A stretch of DNA of 64,000 nt from Pantoea sp. AS-PWVM4 (GTDB lineage Bacteria; Pseudomonadota; Gammaproteobacteria; Enterobacterales; Enterobacteriaceae): the NCBI RefSeq assembly GCF_000468095.1, contig NZ_ASZC01000003.1:1-64000 (forward strand). The letters are read 5' to 3'. The position numbers were made by a program, and so were the translations under genes. This document shows, piece after piece, positions 25,691 to 34,877 of the stretch. Below the pieces are notes generated by a model, which saw nothing but the letters and a program-made list of their open reading frames with translations, was not told the origin of the DNA and did not search any database. How positions within the stretch are numbered: the first letter of the stretch is position 1; every line of letters starts with the position of its first letter.

Positions 25691-28600
25691 ATGCTGAATC
25701 TGCTTTTTGCCGTGCTGACCAGCCGCCTCGCCTGGGGTTTTGTCGGCATCACGGCGCTGTCATTTATCATCTGGGTCATTGGCCCGGTGTTCTCGATTGT
25801 CGATTCGCGGCCACTGGAGCCGGAACAGAATCGCGTGATCAGCATTGCCTTGCTGTATCTGGTGTGGGGGTTAAGCCAGGCGATACCTCGTTTCTACAAC
25901 ATGTGGCTCAATCGTAAGTTGATGTCGAGCCTCGAAACCCCACAGTCGGACGTGCCCGATCAGGATCGCAAACGGCTGACCAACGAGGAACAGGTGCTGG
26001 CGAGCCGTTTTGGCGAAGCCACGGAGATGCTAAAGAAAGCCCATTTCCAACGCCATCACAGCAAAGGAACACCGTTCTGGGCGCAACGCTTCAGCCGCCA
26101 GTATCTCTATCAATTGCCGTGGTACATGATCATCGGCGCACCCGGAGCCGGGAAAACCACCGCACTGGTCAACTCCGGCCTGCAATTCCCGTTGGCTGAC
26201 AAGTTGGGTAAGGCGGCGCTGCGTGGCATTGGCGGTACGCGTAATTGCGACTGGTGGTTCACCAATGAAGCGGTGCTGCTGGACACTGCCGGGCGCTACA
26301 CCACTCAGGAGAGCCAGCAGGAGCGCGACGCCAGCGAATGGCACCACTTTCTCGCGCTGCTGTGCAAATACCGTGGTCGTCAGCCGATCAATGGGGTGAT
26401 CGTCACCCTGAGCGTGGCGGATCTGTTGAGCCAGACACCGGAAGCGCTGCGTAATCAGGCTTTGGCGTTACGTCAGCGCTTGATGGAGTTACATGATCGT
26501 CTCGGTATCCGTTTCCCGGTTTATGTACTGGTCACCAAGGCGGATTTGTTAAAAGGCTTCCGCAGCTATTTTGCCGGGCTGGATAAAGCACAGCGCGAGC
26601 AAATCTGGGGCTTCACCTTTCCCTGGGCGCAAGCCTCCACCGCCGATTTCGAACTCAGCAGCCAATTTCAGCAGGAATATTCGCTGCTGCAACAACGTCT
26701 GGATGCCGGATTAGCCGATACCTTGCTGGGAGAGAGCGACGCCCAGGCGCGCGCAGAAAGTTATCTGTTCCCGCAGGAGTTTGCCGCATTACGTCCGTTG
26801 CTGGCCGAGGCGCTGGAAACGTTATTCGCCCGCTCCGATTTCGAAACCCAGTTCGCACCGCGCGGCATCTACTTCGCCAGCGGCACGCAGGAAGGTTTGC
26901 CGTTTGACCGCGTGATGGGGGAATTGACCCGTGCGCTCCATCTGCCTGGACAACAGCAGGGTGAATCAGGCCGCTGGGATCAGGTGGGGAAAGACGCGCC
27001 GATTCCGCCGACTAAGGGCCAAAGCTTCTTCCTCAAGGACATGCTGGAAGATGTCGTCTTTCAGGAGTCCGGGCTGGCGGCCAGCAATCGTTGGTGGGAG
27101 CTGCGCAATCGCGCCGGTTTATGGTCTGGCTATCTGGCGTTATTGGTGGTGGTGGTGATTGCCGGGGCGTTATGGCTCACCAGTTACAGCAAAAACAAAG
27201 CCTATTTGCAGGAGATGGCGGCAAAAACGCCGCAGGTTGAGCAACTGGGTGAACAGCTACAACGCCAGGGAACCGGCGATCTGTTTGCGCTGGTGCCTTA
27301 TCTCAATACGCTGCTGCATTTGCCAGAGAGTAAAGACTTTTCATTGCAGGACCCGCCACTGACGCGTCGTATGTGGTTGTACCGTGGTACTGAAGTGAGC
27401 GATGCCAGTCAGGCGCTGTACAACAAAGCGTTGAAGCAACTGTTGCTGCCCCAGGTGGCGCAAAACATCACCCGCTGGCTGCGTAATGACAACGGCAGCG
27501 ATGCAGACTACAGCTACGAGGCGCTGAAGGCGTATCAGATGCTGTATCAACCGAAGCATTATGACGGCAAATTCCTGCAAGCCTGGTTGATGCTGAATAT
27601 CTCGCGTGAGCTGCCGCAGAACGTGACTCAGCAGGAAGTGAAGCAACTGGCATGGCATCTGCAACAATTGCTGGAGACACAAATTCAGTCCTCGCCCTAT
27701 GCGCAGGATGATGCGCTGGTAAAGCGCGAGCAGGCGCTGATTAATCAGATGCCGCTATCACAGCGCGTTTACGGACGCCTGAAGCGCCTGCTACAACGTG
27801 ATGGCAGCTTACCCACCGTCAGCCTGGCTGCACTGGGTGGTCCACAAAGCGAGTTGGTGTTTTCGCGCAAAAGCGGTAAGTCGGTCAACGAGGGTGTCTC
27901 TGGCCTGTATACCCCGGAAGGGTACTGGCAGCACGTCGATAAACAGATCGCGCCGGTGACGCAGGCGCTGTACCAGGATGATGGCTGGGTGTTAGGCGGC
28001 ACGACGCAACAGGAGAACAGCCAGCAGACCGATTTGGCGGTACGCCAGCTTTATATGCAGGATTACATTCGCCAATGGGAGCAGTTCCTCAGCGATATCC
28101 AGCTCAACAACAGCGCCGACCTCGCACAGCGTATCAACACGGCCCGCTTGCTCTCCGGCAACCATTCGCCGCTGCGTCAGTTAGTGATTAACCTGAGTAA
28201 AGTGCTGACGCTGACGCGTGCGCCAGCCGATGACAAAGCGGAACAGTCAACGCCGCCAGCCTCAGACAACAGCGCCACCCGCACCTTGCAGGCGTTGTTC
28301 AGCGCGCCCAAAGCCAATGCAGCGCAAAGTAGCGGCGGCATGGCACCGGAACAGGTGGTGGGTGCGCATTTTGCCTCGATCATCGAGCTGGCGCAGCCGT
28401 TGCAACAGGGCAGTAAAGTGCTGGCGGTGGATGATTTTCTGCACCAGATCGACGATCTGTATCGCTACCTGACGGCGGTGCAGGATGCCGCCAACAGCGG
28501 CATGCCACCGCCATCAAGTGATGCCATCAGCCGCGTGCAGGCCAGCGCCGGTCGTTTGCCGGGTACCTTGCAAAACATGGTTTCCAGCATGGCGGTAGGG

Positions 28601-29317
28601 GCCAGTTCGGATGCCCAGCGTCGTGATATGGATAACGTGCGCAAACGCATCCAGATGGAGGTAGGGAGTTTCTGTCAGCAGGCCATCGCCGGACGTTATC
28701 CGCTGGTGCGCACTGGCCGCAACGAAGTAACCCCCGACGATCTGGCGCGCATGTTTGCGCCGGGAAGCGGCCTGATGGACAGCTTCTTCCGCGACAACCT
28801 GGCGAACAAGGTCGATACCACCCATGCTGCGTGGCGCTTTACGCCGGGGATTGACGGCAAAACCTTACCGGGTGGCGAAGCGCTACTGCGACCGTTCCAG
28901 CAGGCTCAGTCAATCCGCGATGCATTCTTCACCAATGGCGCGACCACGCCATCTTTCCGCGTCACCCTGCGCACGGTGAAAATGGATAACGATATCCTCA
29001 CCCTGACGCTGGATGTTGACGGACAAATTCTGCGCTACAGCCACGGTCCACAGGCCGTGCAGATGGTCAACTGGCCGGGGCCGGGGGGGACCAGTCAGGT
29101 CAGGATGCAGCTTGGTTTAACCAACGGCACCACTTCAACGCTCATCACCAGCGGTCCCTGGGCGTTAAATCGCTTTTTTGATCGCGCCCGCGTGTCGCAA
29201 GCGGGTGGTTTGACCCGTGAAGCCAGTTTTAACGTCGAAGGACATCAGGTCACGCTGTCGTTTACCCCCGGCAGCATTCGCAACCCGTTCCAGCTTCCCG
29301 CTTTTAGCTGCCCCTGA
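25691..29317 (+). CDS. tssM: T6SS inner-membrane protein TssM (IcmF)
   Basis: 1208 aa. Two N-terminal membrane helices within ~1-65 precede a cytosolic NTPase domain with Walker A GAPGAGKTT (149-157) and a DTAG motif (198-201). A third membrane helix lies near 478-500 (GYLALLVVVVIAGALWL). The large periplasmic part that follows ends in the IcmF C-terminal beta domain, which contacts TssJ. The length fits the family (~1100-1300 aa). The Walker A motif is intact, so this copy may hydrolyse NTP. It forms the trans-envelope channel with TssL and TssJ. Confidence 0.95.
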   Translation: MLNLLFAVLTSRLAWGFVGITALSFIIWVIGPVFSIVDSRPLEPEQNRVISIALLYLVWGLSQAIPRFYNMWLNRKLMSSLETPQSDVPDQDRKRLTNEEQVLASRFGEATEMLKKAHFQRHHSKGTPFWAQRFSRQYLYQLPWYMIIGAPGAGKTTALVNSGLQFPLADKLGKAALRGIGGTRNCDWWFTNEAVLLDTAGRYTTQESQQERDASEWHHFLALLCKYRGRQPINGVIVTLSVADLLSQTPEALRNQALALRQRLMELHDRLGIRFPVYVLVTKADLLKGFRSYFAGLDKAQREQIWGFTFPWAQASTADFELSSQFQQEYSLLQQRLDAGLADTLLGESDAQARAESYLFPQEFAALRPLLAEALETLFARSDFETQFAPRGIYFASGTQEGLPFDRVMGELTRALHLPGQQQGESGRWDQVGKDAPIPPTKGQSFFLKDMLEDVVFQESGLAASNRWWELRNRAGLWSGYLALLVVVVIAGALWLTSYSKNKAYLQEMAAKTPQVEQLGEQLQRQGTGDLFALVPYLNTLLHLPESKDFSLQDPPLTRRMWLYRGTEVSDASQALYNKALKQLLLPQVAQNITRWLRNDNGSDADYSYEALKAYQMLYQPKHYDGKFLQAWLMLNISRELPQNVTQQEVKQLAWHLQQLLETQIQSSPYAQDDALVKREQALINQMPLSQRVYGRLKRLLQRDGSLPTVSLAALGGPQSELVFSRKSGKSVNEGVSGLYTPEGYWQHVDKQIAPVTQALYQDDGWVLGGTTQQENSQQTDLAVRQLYMQDYIRQWEQFLSDIQLNNSADLAQRINTARLLSGNHSPLRQLVINLSKVLTLTRAPADDKAEQSTPPASDNSATRTLQALFSAPKANAAQSSGGMAPEQVVGAHFASIIELAQPLQQGSKVLAVDDFLHQIDDLYRYLTAVQDAANSGMPPPSSDAISRVQASAGRLPGTLQNMVSSMAVGASSDAQRRDMDNVRKRIQMEVGSFCQQAIAGRYPLVRTGRNEVTPDDLARMFAPGSGLMDSFFRDNLANKVDTTHAAWRFTPGIDGKTLPGGEALLRPFQQAQSIRDAFFTNGATTPSFRVTLRTVKMDNDILTLTLDVDGQILRYSHGPQAVQMVNWPGPGGTSQVRMQLGLTNGTTSTLITSGPWALNRFFDRARVSQAGGLTREASFNVEGHQVTLSFTPGSIRNPFQLPAFSCP

Positions 29318-29331
29318 ATCGGAGCCTTACG

Positions 29332-30045
29332 ATGACGCAATACGCAGCCCCCGGCTGGTACGGCAAATTGCCCAGCGCGGGTGATTTTGTTAAGCGGCGC
29401 TTTCCCGATAGCTTGCTACGGCAATGGTCGCACTGGTTTCAGGTGGGTTTACACCACTGGCAAACCAGTGCTGAAGGGGAGAGCGCCCCTTCGCGCGCCT
29501 TTCTCAGTGCACCGGTGTGGAATTTTGTTGTTCCGCCCATGCTGGGTAGTCAGCTGGTACAGATGGGCAGTCTCACCGCTTCGCGTGATAGCGTGGGTCG
29601 CCACTATCCGCTGTGCGCTCTGCGTCACTTCAGCCCGACGGAGTGGTCGCCTGCGTTGTTGGCCCGCTCGGGTGATTGGTATCAACAGGTGGGAAATACC
29701 TTGTTGCGGGTGGTACGGGATAACAGCAGCCCGGAACAGTTGGATCAGGCGTTACTTAGCATTCCCCAGCCACAGCCGCCCGAAGCGGGAGAGTCATCTG
29801 ACATTCTGACGATTATTGGTGACGGAGGCAGCGTGTCGAACCTGAGTTGGCAACTGCCTGCCGACAGCTTTGATCCACAGTTTTACACCAGTTTCTGGTG
29901 GACCAACCAAAGCGACGGCTTCCCGCTGTACACCCATGTGCATAGCGGCAACTTCACTGCCCAGTTGTTTTCGTTGCTGTTTGATCCGGCTGGCGGTGCG
30001 AAACCTGGACGAAATGGACTTTATCCACCGATGTTTGAATCCTGA
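29332..30045 (+). CDS. tagF: T6SS-associated protein TagF (ImpM family)
   Basis: 237 aa with the TagF/ImpM start APGWYGKLPSAGDFVKRRFP and internal SRDSVGRHYPLCALRHFSP (PF09867). In Pseudomonas and Agrobacterium, TagF represses T6SS assembly post-translationally, working against the Fha/PpkA pathway. Both partners (tagH and ppkA) are present in this locus. It follows tssM after 14 bp and precedes tssA by 12 bp. Confidence 0.9.
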   Translation: MTQYAAPGWYGKLPSAGDFVKRRFPDSLLRQWSHWFQVGLHHWQTSAEGESAPSRAFLSAPVWNFVVPPMLGSQLVQMGSLTASRDSVGRHYPLCALRHFSPTEWSPALLARSGDWYQQVGNTLLRVVRDNSSPEQLDQALLSIPQPQPPEAGESSDILTIIGDGGSVSNLSWQLPADSFDPQFYTSFWWTNQSDGFPLYTHVHSGNFTAQLFSLLFDPAGGAKPGRNGLYPPMFES

Positions 30046-30057
30046 GGTACAACCCGC

Positions 30058-31059
30058 ATGACTATCGATCTCGACGCACTGCTGGTGCCGATCAGCAACG
30101 ACGACCCCTGCGGTGAAAACCTGGAATATCACGCTGATTTTCAGGCGATGGAACAGGCCAGCGCCGGTAAAGCCGAGCAGCAATTTGGTGAAACTATCAT
30201 CCCGGCGGAACCGGCTGACTGGAACCGGGTAGAAAAGCTGGCGACCGAACTGTTGAGTCGCAGCAAAGATTTACGTGTGATGCTGGCCCTCACCCAGGCA
30301 TGGACCCATCTTAACGGGCTGCCGGGTTATGCGCAGGGGCTGGCGTTGATTGAACAGGCGTTGCTGCGCTATTGGGATCCCCTGTGGCCCCGCCTCGAAG
30401 AGGATGGCGAGCTGGATCCGTTCTATCGCATCAATGCGCTGGCGCTGCTGGAGGACGCCTCCTCGCTGACTGCCGCTGTTCGCCAGGCATGGCTGCTACG
30501 TCACGCCTCGGATGGCATCACCCTGCGCGATGCCATCGCCTTGTGCGATGGCAGCAAAAGCGAGACGACAGACTATCCGGGCGGCATGGCACGTTTGCGT
30601 GATGAGCTGGCGCAGCAGGCACAGCCCGCTGCCGCCACCGTGCAGCAAATTGATCAGCGTCTGCAAAGCTTGCACCACATCATTGCCGAACGACTGGGTG
30701 AAAGCGCCGTACCTGATATGACGCAAGTGCAGAAAAATTTTGCCGTGCTGGTCAGCCTGACGCAATCAGCTGAGGTGGCTGAGGTGGCACCGGACACCTC
30801 CGACGATCAACAGACCGACGCACCGGCCCCGCGCTCTGTCGCTGACTGGCGCACAGCACAGCTGACCAATCGCGCAGATGCTCAGTTGATGCTGGAAAAA
30901 GTGAAGCAATACTTCGCCCAACATGAACCCAGCCATCCGGCCCCATTAATGATTGACCGCGTCCAGCGGCTGATCGAACTCGATTTTATGGACATCATCC
31001 GCGACCTGGCGCCGGACGGCGTTCATCAGTTGCAAAACATCTTCGGACGCCACGACTAA
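30058..31059 (+). CDS. tssA: T6SS protein TssA (ImpA N-terminal domain)
   Basis: 333 aa. The N-terminal ImpA domain (LLVPISNDDPCGENLEYHAD, then WDPLWPRLEEDGELDPFYRI) occupies ~5-130. The C-terminal part ends in RVQRLIELDFMDIIRDLAPD. This is the short TssA class, which caps or primes the baseplate and the growing sheath. It is followed by a 72-bp gap before tssB. Confidence 0.92.
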   Translation: MTIDLDALLVPISNDDPCGENLEYHADFQAMEQASAGKAEQQFGETIIPAEPADWNRVEKLATELLSRSKDLRVMLALTQAWTHLNGLPGYAQGLALIEQALLRYWDPLWPRLEEDGELDPFYRINALALLEDASSLTAAVRQAWLLRHASDGITLRDAIALCDGSKSETTDYPGGMARLRDELAQQAQPAAATVQQIDQRLQSLHHIIAERLGESAVPDMTQVQKNFAVLVSLTQSAEVAEVAPDTSDDQQTDAPAPRSVADWRTAQLTNRADAQLMLEKVKQYFAQHEPSHPAPLMIDRVQRLIELDFMDIIRDLAPDGVHQLQNIFGRHD

Positions 31060-31131
31060 CGCCGCGTCCAACACTTCATCACGCAGTGAGACCTGCGCGC
31101 CTTAACCCGCGCATCATTTATGGAGAAAATC

Positions 31132-31662
31132 ATGGCCACTATGAAATCCAGCGGGCAGAAATTTATCGCCCGCAATCGCGCGCCCCGCGTTCAAATCGAA
31201 TATGACGTGGAGATCTACGGCGCGGAACGCAAAATCCAGCTGCCGTTCGTGATGGGCGTACTGGCAGACCTGGCTGGCAAGCCGCTGGAACCGCAGGCTG
31301 CCGTTGATGACCGTAAATTCCTTGAGATCGATATTGATAACTTCGACGAACGTATGAAGGCGATGAAGCCGCGTGCGGCGTTCCAGGTCGATAATACCCT
31401 GACGGGAGAGGGCAAGCTGAATGTCGAGCTGACCTTTGAAAGCATGGATGATTTCTCGCCGGATGCGATTGCCCGTCATGTGGAACCGCTGAACAAACTG
31501 CTGGAAGCACGTACCCAACTTGCCAACCTGTTGACCTATATGGACGGCAAAAACGGTGCGGAAGAGTTGATTGGCAAGATTCTGCATGACCCGACGCTGT
31601 TACAGGCGCTGACGCATTTGCCGAAGCAGGCAGACGCGGCAGAAGGTAAGGAGGAGCAATAA
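31132..31662 (+). CDS. tssB: T6SS sheath small subunit TssB (VipA)
   Basis: 176 aa from ATG 31132 (ATMKSSGQKFIARNRAPRVQ), preceded by GGAG at good spacing. It contains EYDVEIYGAERKIQLPFVMG and LADLAGKPLEP, the VipA signature (PF05591). TssB pairs with TssC to build the contractile sheath. Its stop overlaps the tssC start (TAATG), giving translational coupling of the two sheath subunits. Confidence 0.96.
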   Translation: MATMKSSGQKFIARNRAPRVQIEYDVEIYGAERKIQLPFVMGVLADLAGKPLEPQAAVDDRKFLEIDIDNFDERMKAMKPRAAFQVDNTLTGEGKLNVELTFESMDDFSPDAIARHVEPLNKLLEARTQLANLLTYMDGKNGAEELIGKILHDPTLLQALTHLPKQADAAEGKEEQ

Positions 31663-33158
31663 TGAGCGAGCAACGCCAACAGCAGCCACAAGGCGCATCC
31701 AGCTTCAGCCAGGATGAATTCAGCGCGTTACTGAGCAAAGAGTTTCGCCCGAAAAACGATCAGGCGCGGGAAGCGGTTGAAAGTGCCGTCAAAACTCTGG
31801 CGCAGCAGGCGCTGGAAAACACCGTCACGATTTCCAACGACTCCTATCGCACCATCCAGTCCCTGATCGCGGAAATCGACGATAAGTTATCTCAGCAGGT
31901 TAACCAGATTATTCACCACCAGGAGTTTCAGAAACTGGAAAGTGCGTGGCGTGGCCTGAGTTATCTGGTGAACAACACTGAAACGGATGAGATGCTGAAA
32001 ATCCGTTTTATGAGTATCTCCAAGCAGGAGCTGGGACGGACGCTGAAGCGCTACAAAGGCGTGGGCTGGGATCGCAGCCCGCTGTTTAAGAAAATCTACG
32101 AACAGGAATATGGTCAGTTTGGTGGAGAGCCTTTCGGTTGCCTGGTTGGCGATTACTACTTCGACCACGGCCCGCAGGACGTGGAACTGCTGGGTGAGAT
32201 GGCGCGTATTGGTGCCGCTGCACACTGCCCGTTTATCACCGGTGCTGCACCGGAAGTGATGCAGATGGAGTCGTGGCAGGAGCTGGCGAACCCGCGCGAT
32301 CTGACCAAGATTTTCCAGAACACCGAATATGCCGCCTGGCGCAGCCTGCGTGAATCGGAAGACTCACGTTACCTCGGTCTGGTGATGCCGCGCTTCCTGG
32401 CGCGTCTGCCGTACGGTATCCGTACCAATCCGGTGGACAGTTATGATTTCGAAGAGCAAACCGACGGCTCCGATCACAACAACTACGCCTGGAGCAACGC
32501 GGCCTATGCGATGGCGGCCAACATTAACCGTTCATTCAAAGAGTACGGCTGGTGTACCTCGATCCGAGGTGTGGAATCGGGCGGGGCGGTAGAAAACCTG
32601 CCGTGCCATACCTTCCCCAGCGATGATGGCGGTGTGGACATGAAATGTCCGACCGAGATCGCTATCAGCGACCGCCGTGAAGCCGAGCTGGCGAAAAACG
32701 GGTTTATGCCGCTGGTGCATCGTAAGAATTCTGACTTCGCGGCCTTTATCGGCGCACAGTCATTGCAGAAACCGGCGGAATACCACGATGCGGATGCCAC
32801 CGCCAATGCGCGTCTGGCGGCACGTCTGCCGTATCTGTTTGCCTGCTGCCGCTTTGCTCATTATCTGAAGTGCATTGTGCGTGACAAAATCGGTTCCTTC
32901 CGCGAACGCGATGAGATGGAGCGCTGGCTGAACGACTGGGTGATGAACTATGTGGACGGCGACCCGGCTAACTCCTCCCAGGAAACCAAATCACGTAAAC
33001 CGCTGGCGGCGGCTGAGGTTAATGTTGAGGAGCAGGAAGACAATCCGGGTTATTACGCCGCGAAATTCTTCCTGCGTCCGCATTATCAGCTGGAAGGTCT
33101 GACGGTATCACTGCGTCTGGTATCGAAACTGCCTTCGCTGAAAACCAACGATAAGTAA
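31662..33158 (+). CDS. tssC: T6SS sheath large subunit TssC (VipB)
   Basis: 498 aa with the TssC/VipB hallmarks: SAWRGLSYLVNNTETDEMLK, GCLVGDYYFDHGPQDVELLG, FARLPYG-type RFLARLPYGIRTNPVDSYDF, and the C-terminal FFLRPHYQLEGLTVSLRLVS. With TssB it forms the sheath that contracts to propel the Hcp tube and is later unfolded by ClpV. A terminator-like hairpin follows it. Confidence 0.97.
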   Translation: MSEQRQQQPQGASSFSQDEFSALLSKEFRPKNDQAREAVESAVKTLAQQALENTVTISNDSYRTIQSLIAEIDDKLSQQVNQIIHHQEFQKLESAWRGLSYLVNNTETDEMLKIRFMSISKQELGRTLKRYKGVGWDRSPLFKKIYEQEYGQFGGEPFGCLVGDYYFDHGPQDVELLGEMARIGAAAHCPFITGAAPEVMQMESWQELANPRDLTKIFQNTEYAAWRSLRESEDSRYLGLVMPRFLARLPYGIRTNPVDSYDFEEQTDGSDHNNYAWSNAAYAMAANINRSFKEYGWCTSIRGVESGGAVENLPCHTFPSDDGGVDMKCPTEIAISDRREAELAKNGFMPLVHRKNSDFAAFIGAQSLQKPAEYHDADATANARLAARLPYLFACCRFAHYLKCIVRDKIGSFRERDEMERWLNDWVMNYVDGDPANSSQETKSRKPLAAAEVNVEEQEDNPGYYAAKFFLRPHYQLEGLTVSLRLVSKLPSLKTNDK

Positions 33159-33170
33159 CACGCGCTTTAA

Positions 33171-33207
33171 TCAGAGAACCTGAAGAGCAGGTTCTCTGAA
33201 CCTTTTT
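33171..33207 (+). terminator. Hairpin with T-run between tssC and hcp
   Basis: TCAGAGAACCTG (33171-33182) pairs with CAGGTTCTCTGA (33188-33199) around a five-base loop, followed by ACCTTTTT. A strong 12-bp stem is consistent with full or partial termination, so hcp is probably transcribed mainly from its own promoter. Confidence 0.75.
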
Positions 33208-33237
33208 CTTATTCACTGTTTGTGCAATGAGAACCCC

Positions 33238-33267
33238 TCTGAATAAACATGTAGCAATCTATTCAGA
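33238..33267. promoter_or_regulatory. Dyad in the hcp leader
   Basis: TCTGAATA (33238-33245) and TATTCAGA (33260-33267) are perfect inverted 8-mers with a 14-bp spacer, between the upstream terminator and hcp. It could be a regulator-binding site or an mRNA stem controlling hcp. The responsible factor is unknown. Confidence 0.4.
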
Positions 33268-33377
33268 AAACGAGGCAGAGGTAAAATATGGATGGTTTTA
33301 TTCAGCCCCATGCTTTCCTGTTTGCCATAACGATGCTTTTTCAAAGCAGAACGTAAATCAAGCAAGAGAAGATAATT

Positions 33378-33860
33378 ATGGCTATTGATATGTTTTTAAA
33401 AGTTGATGGTGTAACCGGTGAATCGAAAGATTCTAACCACACCGGTTGGACCGATATTACCTCCTTTAACTGGGGCGCTACCCAGCCTGGAAATATGGCG
33501 GTTGGCGGTGGCGGTGGTGCGGGTAAGGTTAATTTTAATGACCTGAACGTGAATGCGTTGATTGATAAATCCACGTCCGCCATTCTGAAATATTGCGCCA
33601 ATGGTAAGCACGTTACCAAAGTTGAGTTGTCCATTTGCAAAGCGGGTGGCTCTCAGGTTGAGTATGCGCGTATCACACTGGAAGATGTGCTGGTTTCCCG
33701 CGTAGATTATACCGGTGCTGATAATGGCGATACACTGAGCATGGCTTACTCATTCCAGGCAGCGAAAGTGAAACAGCAATACTGGGAGCAGAGCTCTTCC
33801 GGTGGTAAAGGTGCAGAAAGCAGCGCAGGCTGGAATATCAAAGAAAATAAAGAGGCGTAA
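33378..33860 (+). CDS. hcp: T6SS tube protein Hcp (TssD)
   Basis: 160 aa, beginning AIDMFLKVDGVTGESKDSNH and containing WTDITSFNWGATQP and VELSICKAGG, the Hcp1-type pattern (PF05638). Hexameric Hcp rings stack into the inner tube and are secreted; effectors can ride inside. The ATG is preceded by AGAGAAG. It stands apart from tssC (219 bp, terminator and dyad) and is followed by a pair of palindromic repeats, which fits a separately controlled, highly expressed gene. Confidence 0.96.
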   Translation: MAIDMFLKVDGVTGESKDSNHTGWTDITSFNWGATQPGNMAVGGGGGAGKVNFNDLNVNALIDKSTSAILKYCANGKHVTKVELSICKAGGSQVEYARITLEDVLVSRVDYTGADNGDTLSMAYSFQAAKVKQQYWEQSSSGGKGAESSAGWNIKENKEA

Positions 33861-33891
33861 TGCGCGTTATTTATTAATCCTGCGTTAACCT

Positions 33892-33954
33892 GTAGCGGCG
33901 CGATTTATCGCGCGGTTTAATTTTATTCAAAGGCGCGCGATAAATCGCGCCGCT
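33892..33954. repeat. Inverted pair of the dispersed palindromic element after hcp
   Basis: Two copies, GTAGCGGCGCGATTTATCGC at 33892 and the reverse orientation ending at 33954, face each other across about 21 bp. Together they can form a long hairpin that may stabilise the 3' end of hcp mRNA. The same paired arrangement occurs at 36049-36125. Confidence 0.75.
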
Positions 33955-34080
33955 TCAGTCGGGTGTTCAAAATTATAAAATGCATTGAATTGCAAATGGA
34001 GACTGCAATGAGTTGCAATAGTATGGTCGAACTTCATCTGTCGGGAGCTATCAGGCCGCGAAAGGTGATGAATCCTGTGA

Positions 34081-34209
34081 TTTTATCAGGAGTCAACCTA
34101 TGGAAAGGGTGGGCTGGCTATTGTCGCCCATAAATTAAATGTTGCCAGTTTTGCAATTCTTTTTTTGGCTGTTGCATTGAGTCTTATTAATCATTCCCTT
34201 CAACATTAA
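34081..34209 (+). pseudogene. Possible C-terminal remnant of a membrane protein
   Basis: An open frame with no plausible start codon runs 42 codons to TAA. It encodes YGKGGLAIVAHKLNVASFAI, then a hydrophobic LFLAVALSLINHSLQH tail that looks like a terminal membrane helix. It sits in the islet of small exported-protein genes behind hcp. It could be the tail of a lost immunity-type membrane protein. The evidence is only an open frame plus hydrophobicity. Confidence 0.3.
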
Positions 34210-34267
34210 TGATTTCGCAGGAAAGATGAACGAATGACCAAATCAGATGCCTACACGGATGTAAATA

Positions 34268-34822
34268 ATGAGAAGTAATTATTGGTATGCGATCTTGCTT
34301 CTACTGTTGAATAGCTATTTTGCAAGTGCATCTGTCTCTCTCTTACAACCAAAATCCCTCGCCTATGAAAAAAATATCATCACACAAGCTGAACATAGCG
34401 GTTTGAGTCGTGTTGAGTTGGACAAGAGCCAGACCTTCGATGTCGTTAAAGATGGCAAGTTGCAGGGTACCCTTATTCAGGGAAAAGGATGGATAAGAGA
34501 GGTCCAACCAGTATGCTTTATAGGTTGGAGCAAAGACGGTAAGAACATCGATCAGTTTATCCAAACGATCGGGCAGGGTGACTGGGAAACAGTAGGTTGC
34601 CATAAAGTGGATTCGGTGGGGTTCATTTCTAAGAAAGATGATGAAAATGAAAAAATTGCCGTGATTTATACTATTGAAGCCCCTGACCACTATGGCACCG
34701 ATTACTATGTTATGGGGCTTAAAGCGGGTGACGGTGTTTATTATGATAACGACACCACCGAAAAATTTCAAAATTCATCCCTGAAAACCATTGTTGAATT
34801 GCGTAAGGTCTATCAAAAGTAA
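34268..34822 (+). CDS. Unknown Sec-exported protein in the post-hcp islet
   Basis: 184 aa. The first ~22 residues (RSNYWYAILLLLLNSYFASA) form a Sec signal peptide with probable cleavage after ASA. The mature protein is mixed alpha/beta, with two cysteines in VCFIGWSKDG and TVGCHKVD that could form a disulphide in the periplasm. I do not recognise the family. It is the first of three small exported proteins between hcp and tagH, with higher A/T content than the T6SS structural genes. Location and export suggest a periplasmic immunity or effector-accessory role; this is an inference. Confidence 0.6.
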   Translation: MRSNYWYAILLLLLNSYFASASVSLLQPKSLAYEKNIITQAEHSGLSRVELDKSQTFDVVKDGKLQGTLIQGKGWIREVQPVCFIGWSKDGKNIDQFIQTIGQGDWETVGCHKVDSVGFISKKDDENEKIAVIYTIEAPDHYGTDYYVMGLKAGDGVYYDNDTTEKFQNSSLKTIVELRKVYQK

Positions 34823-34826
34823 AATA

Positions 34827-34849
34827 AAGCGGTCTTCACAAGGCCGCTT
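34827..34849 (+). terminator. Weak hairpin after the first islet gene
   Basis: AAGCGGTC (34827-34834) pairs with GGCCGCTT (34842-34849), with one G-T pair. There is no T-run, so it is a weak or partial terminator. A related hairpin follows the third islet gene. Confidence 0.4.
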
Positions 34850-34877
34850 AATGATCCCAAAGGATAAGGAAGTTGGA

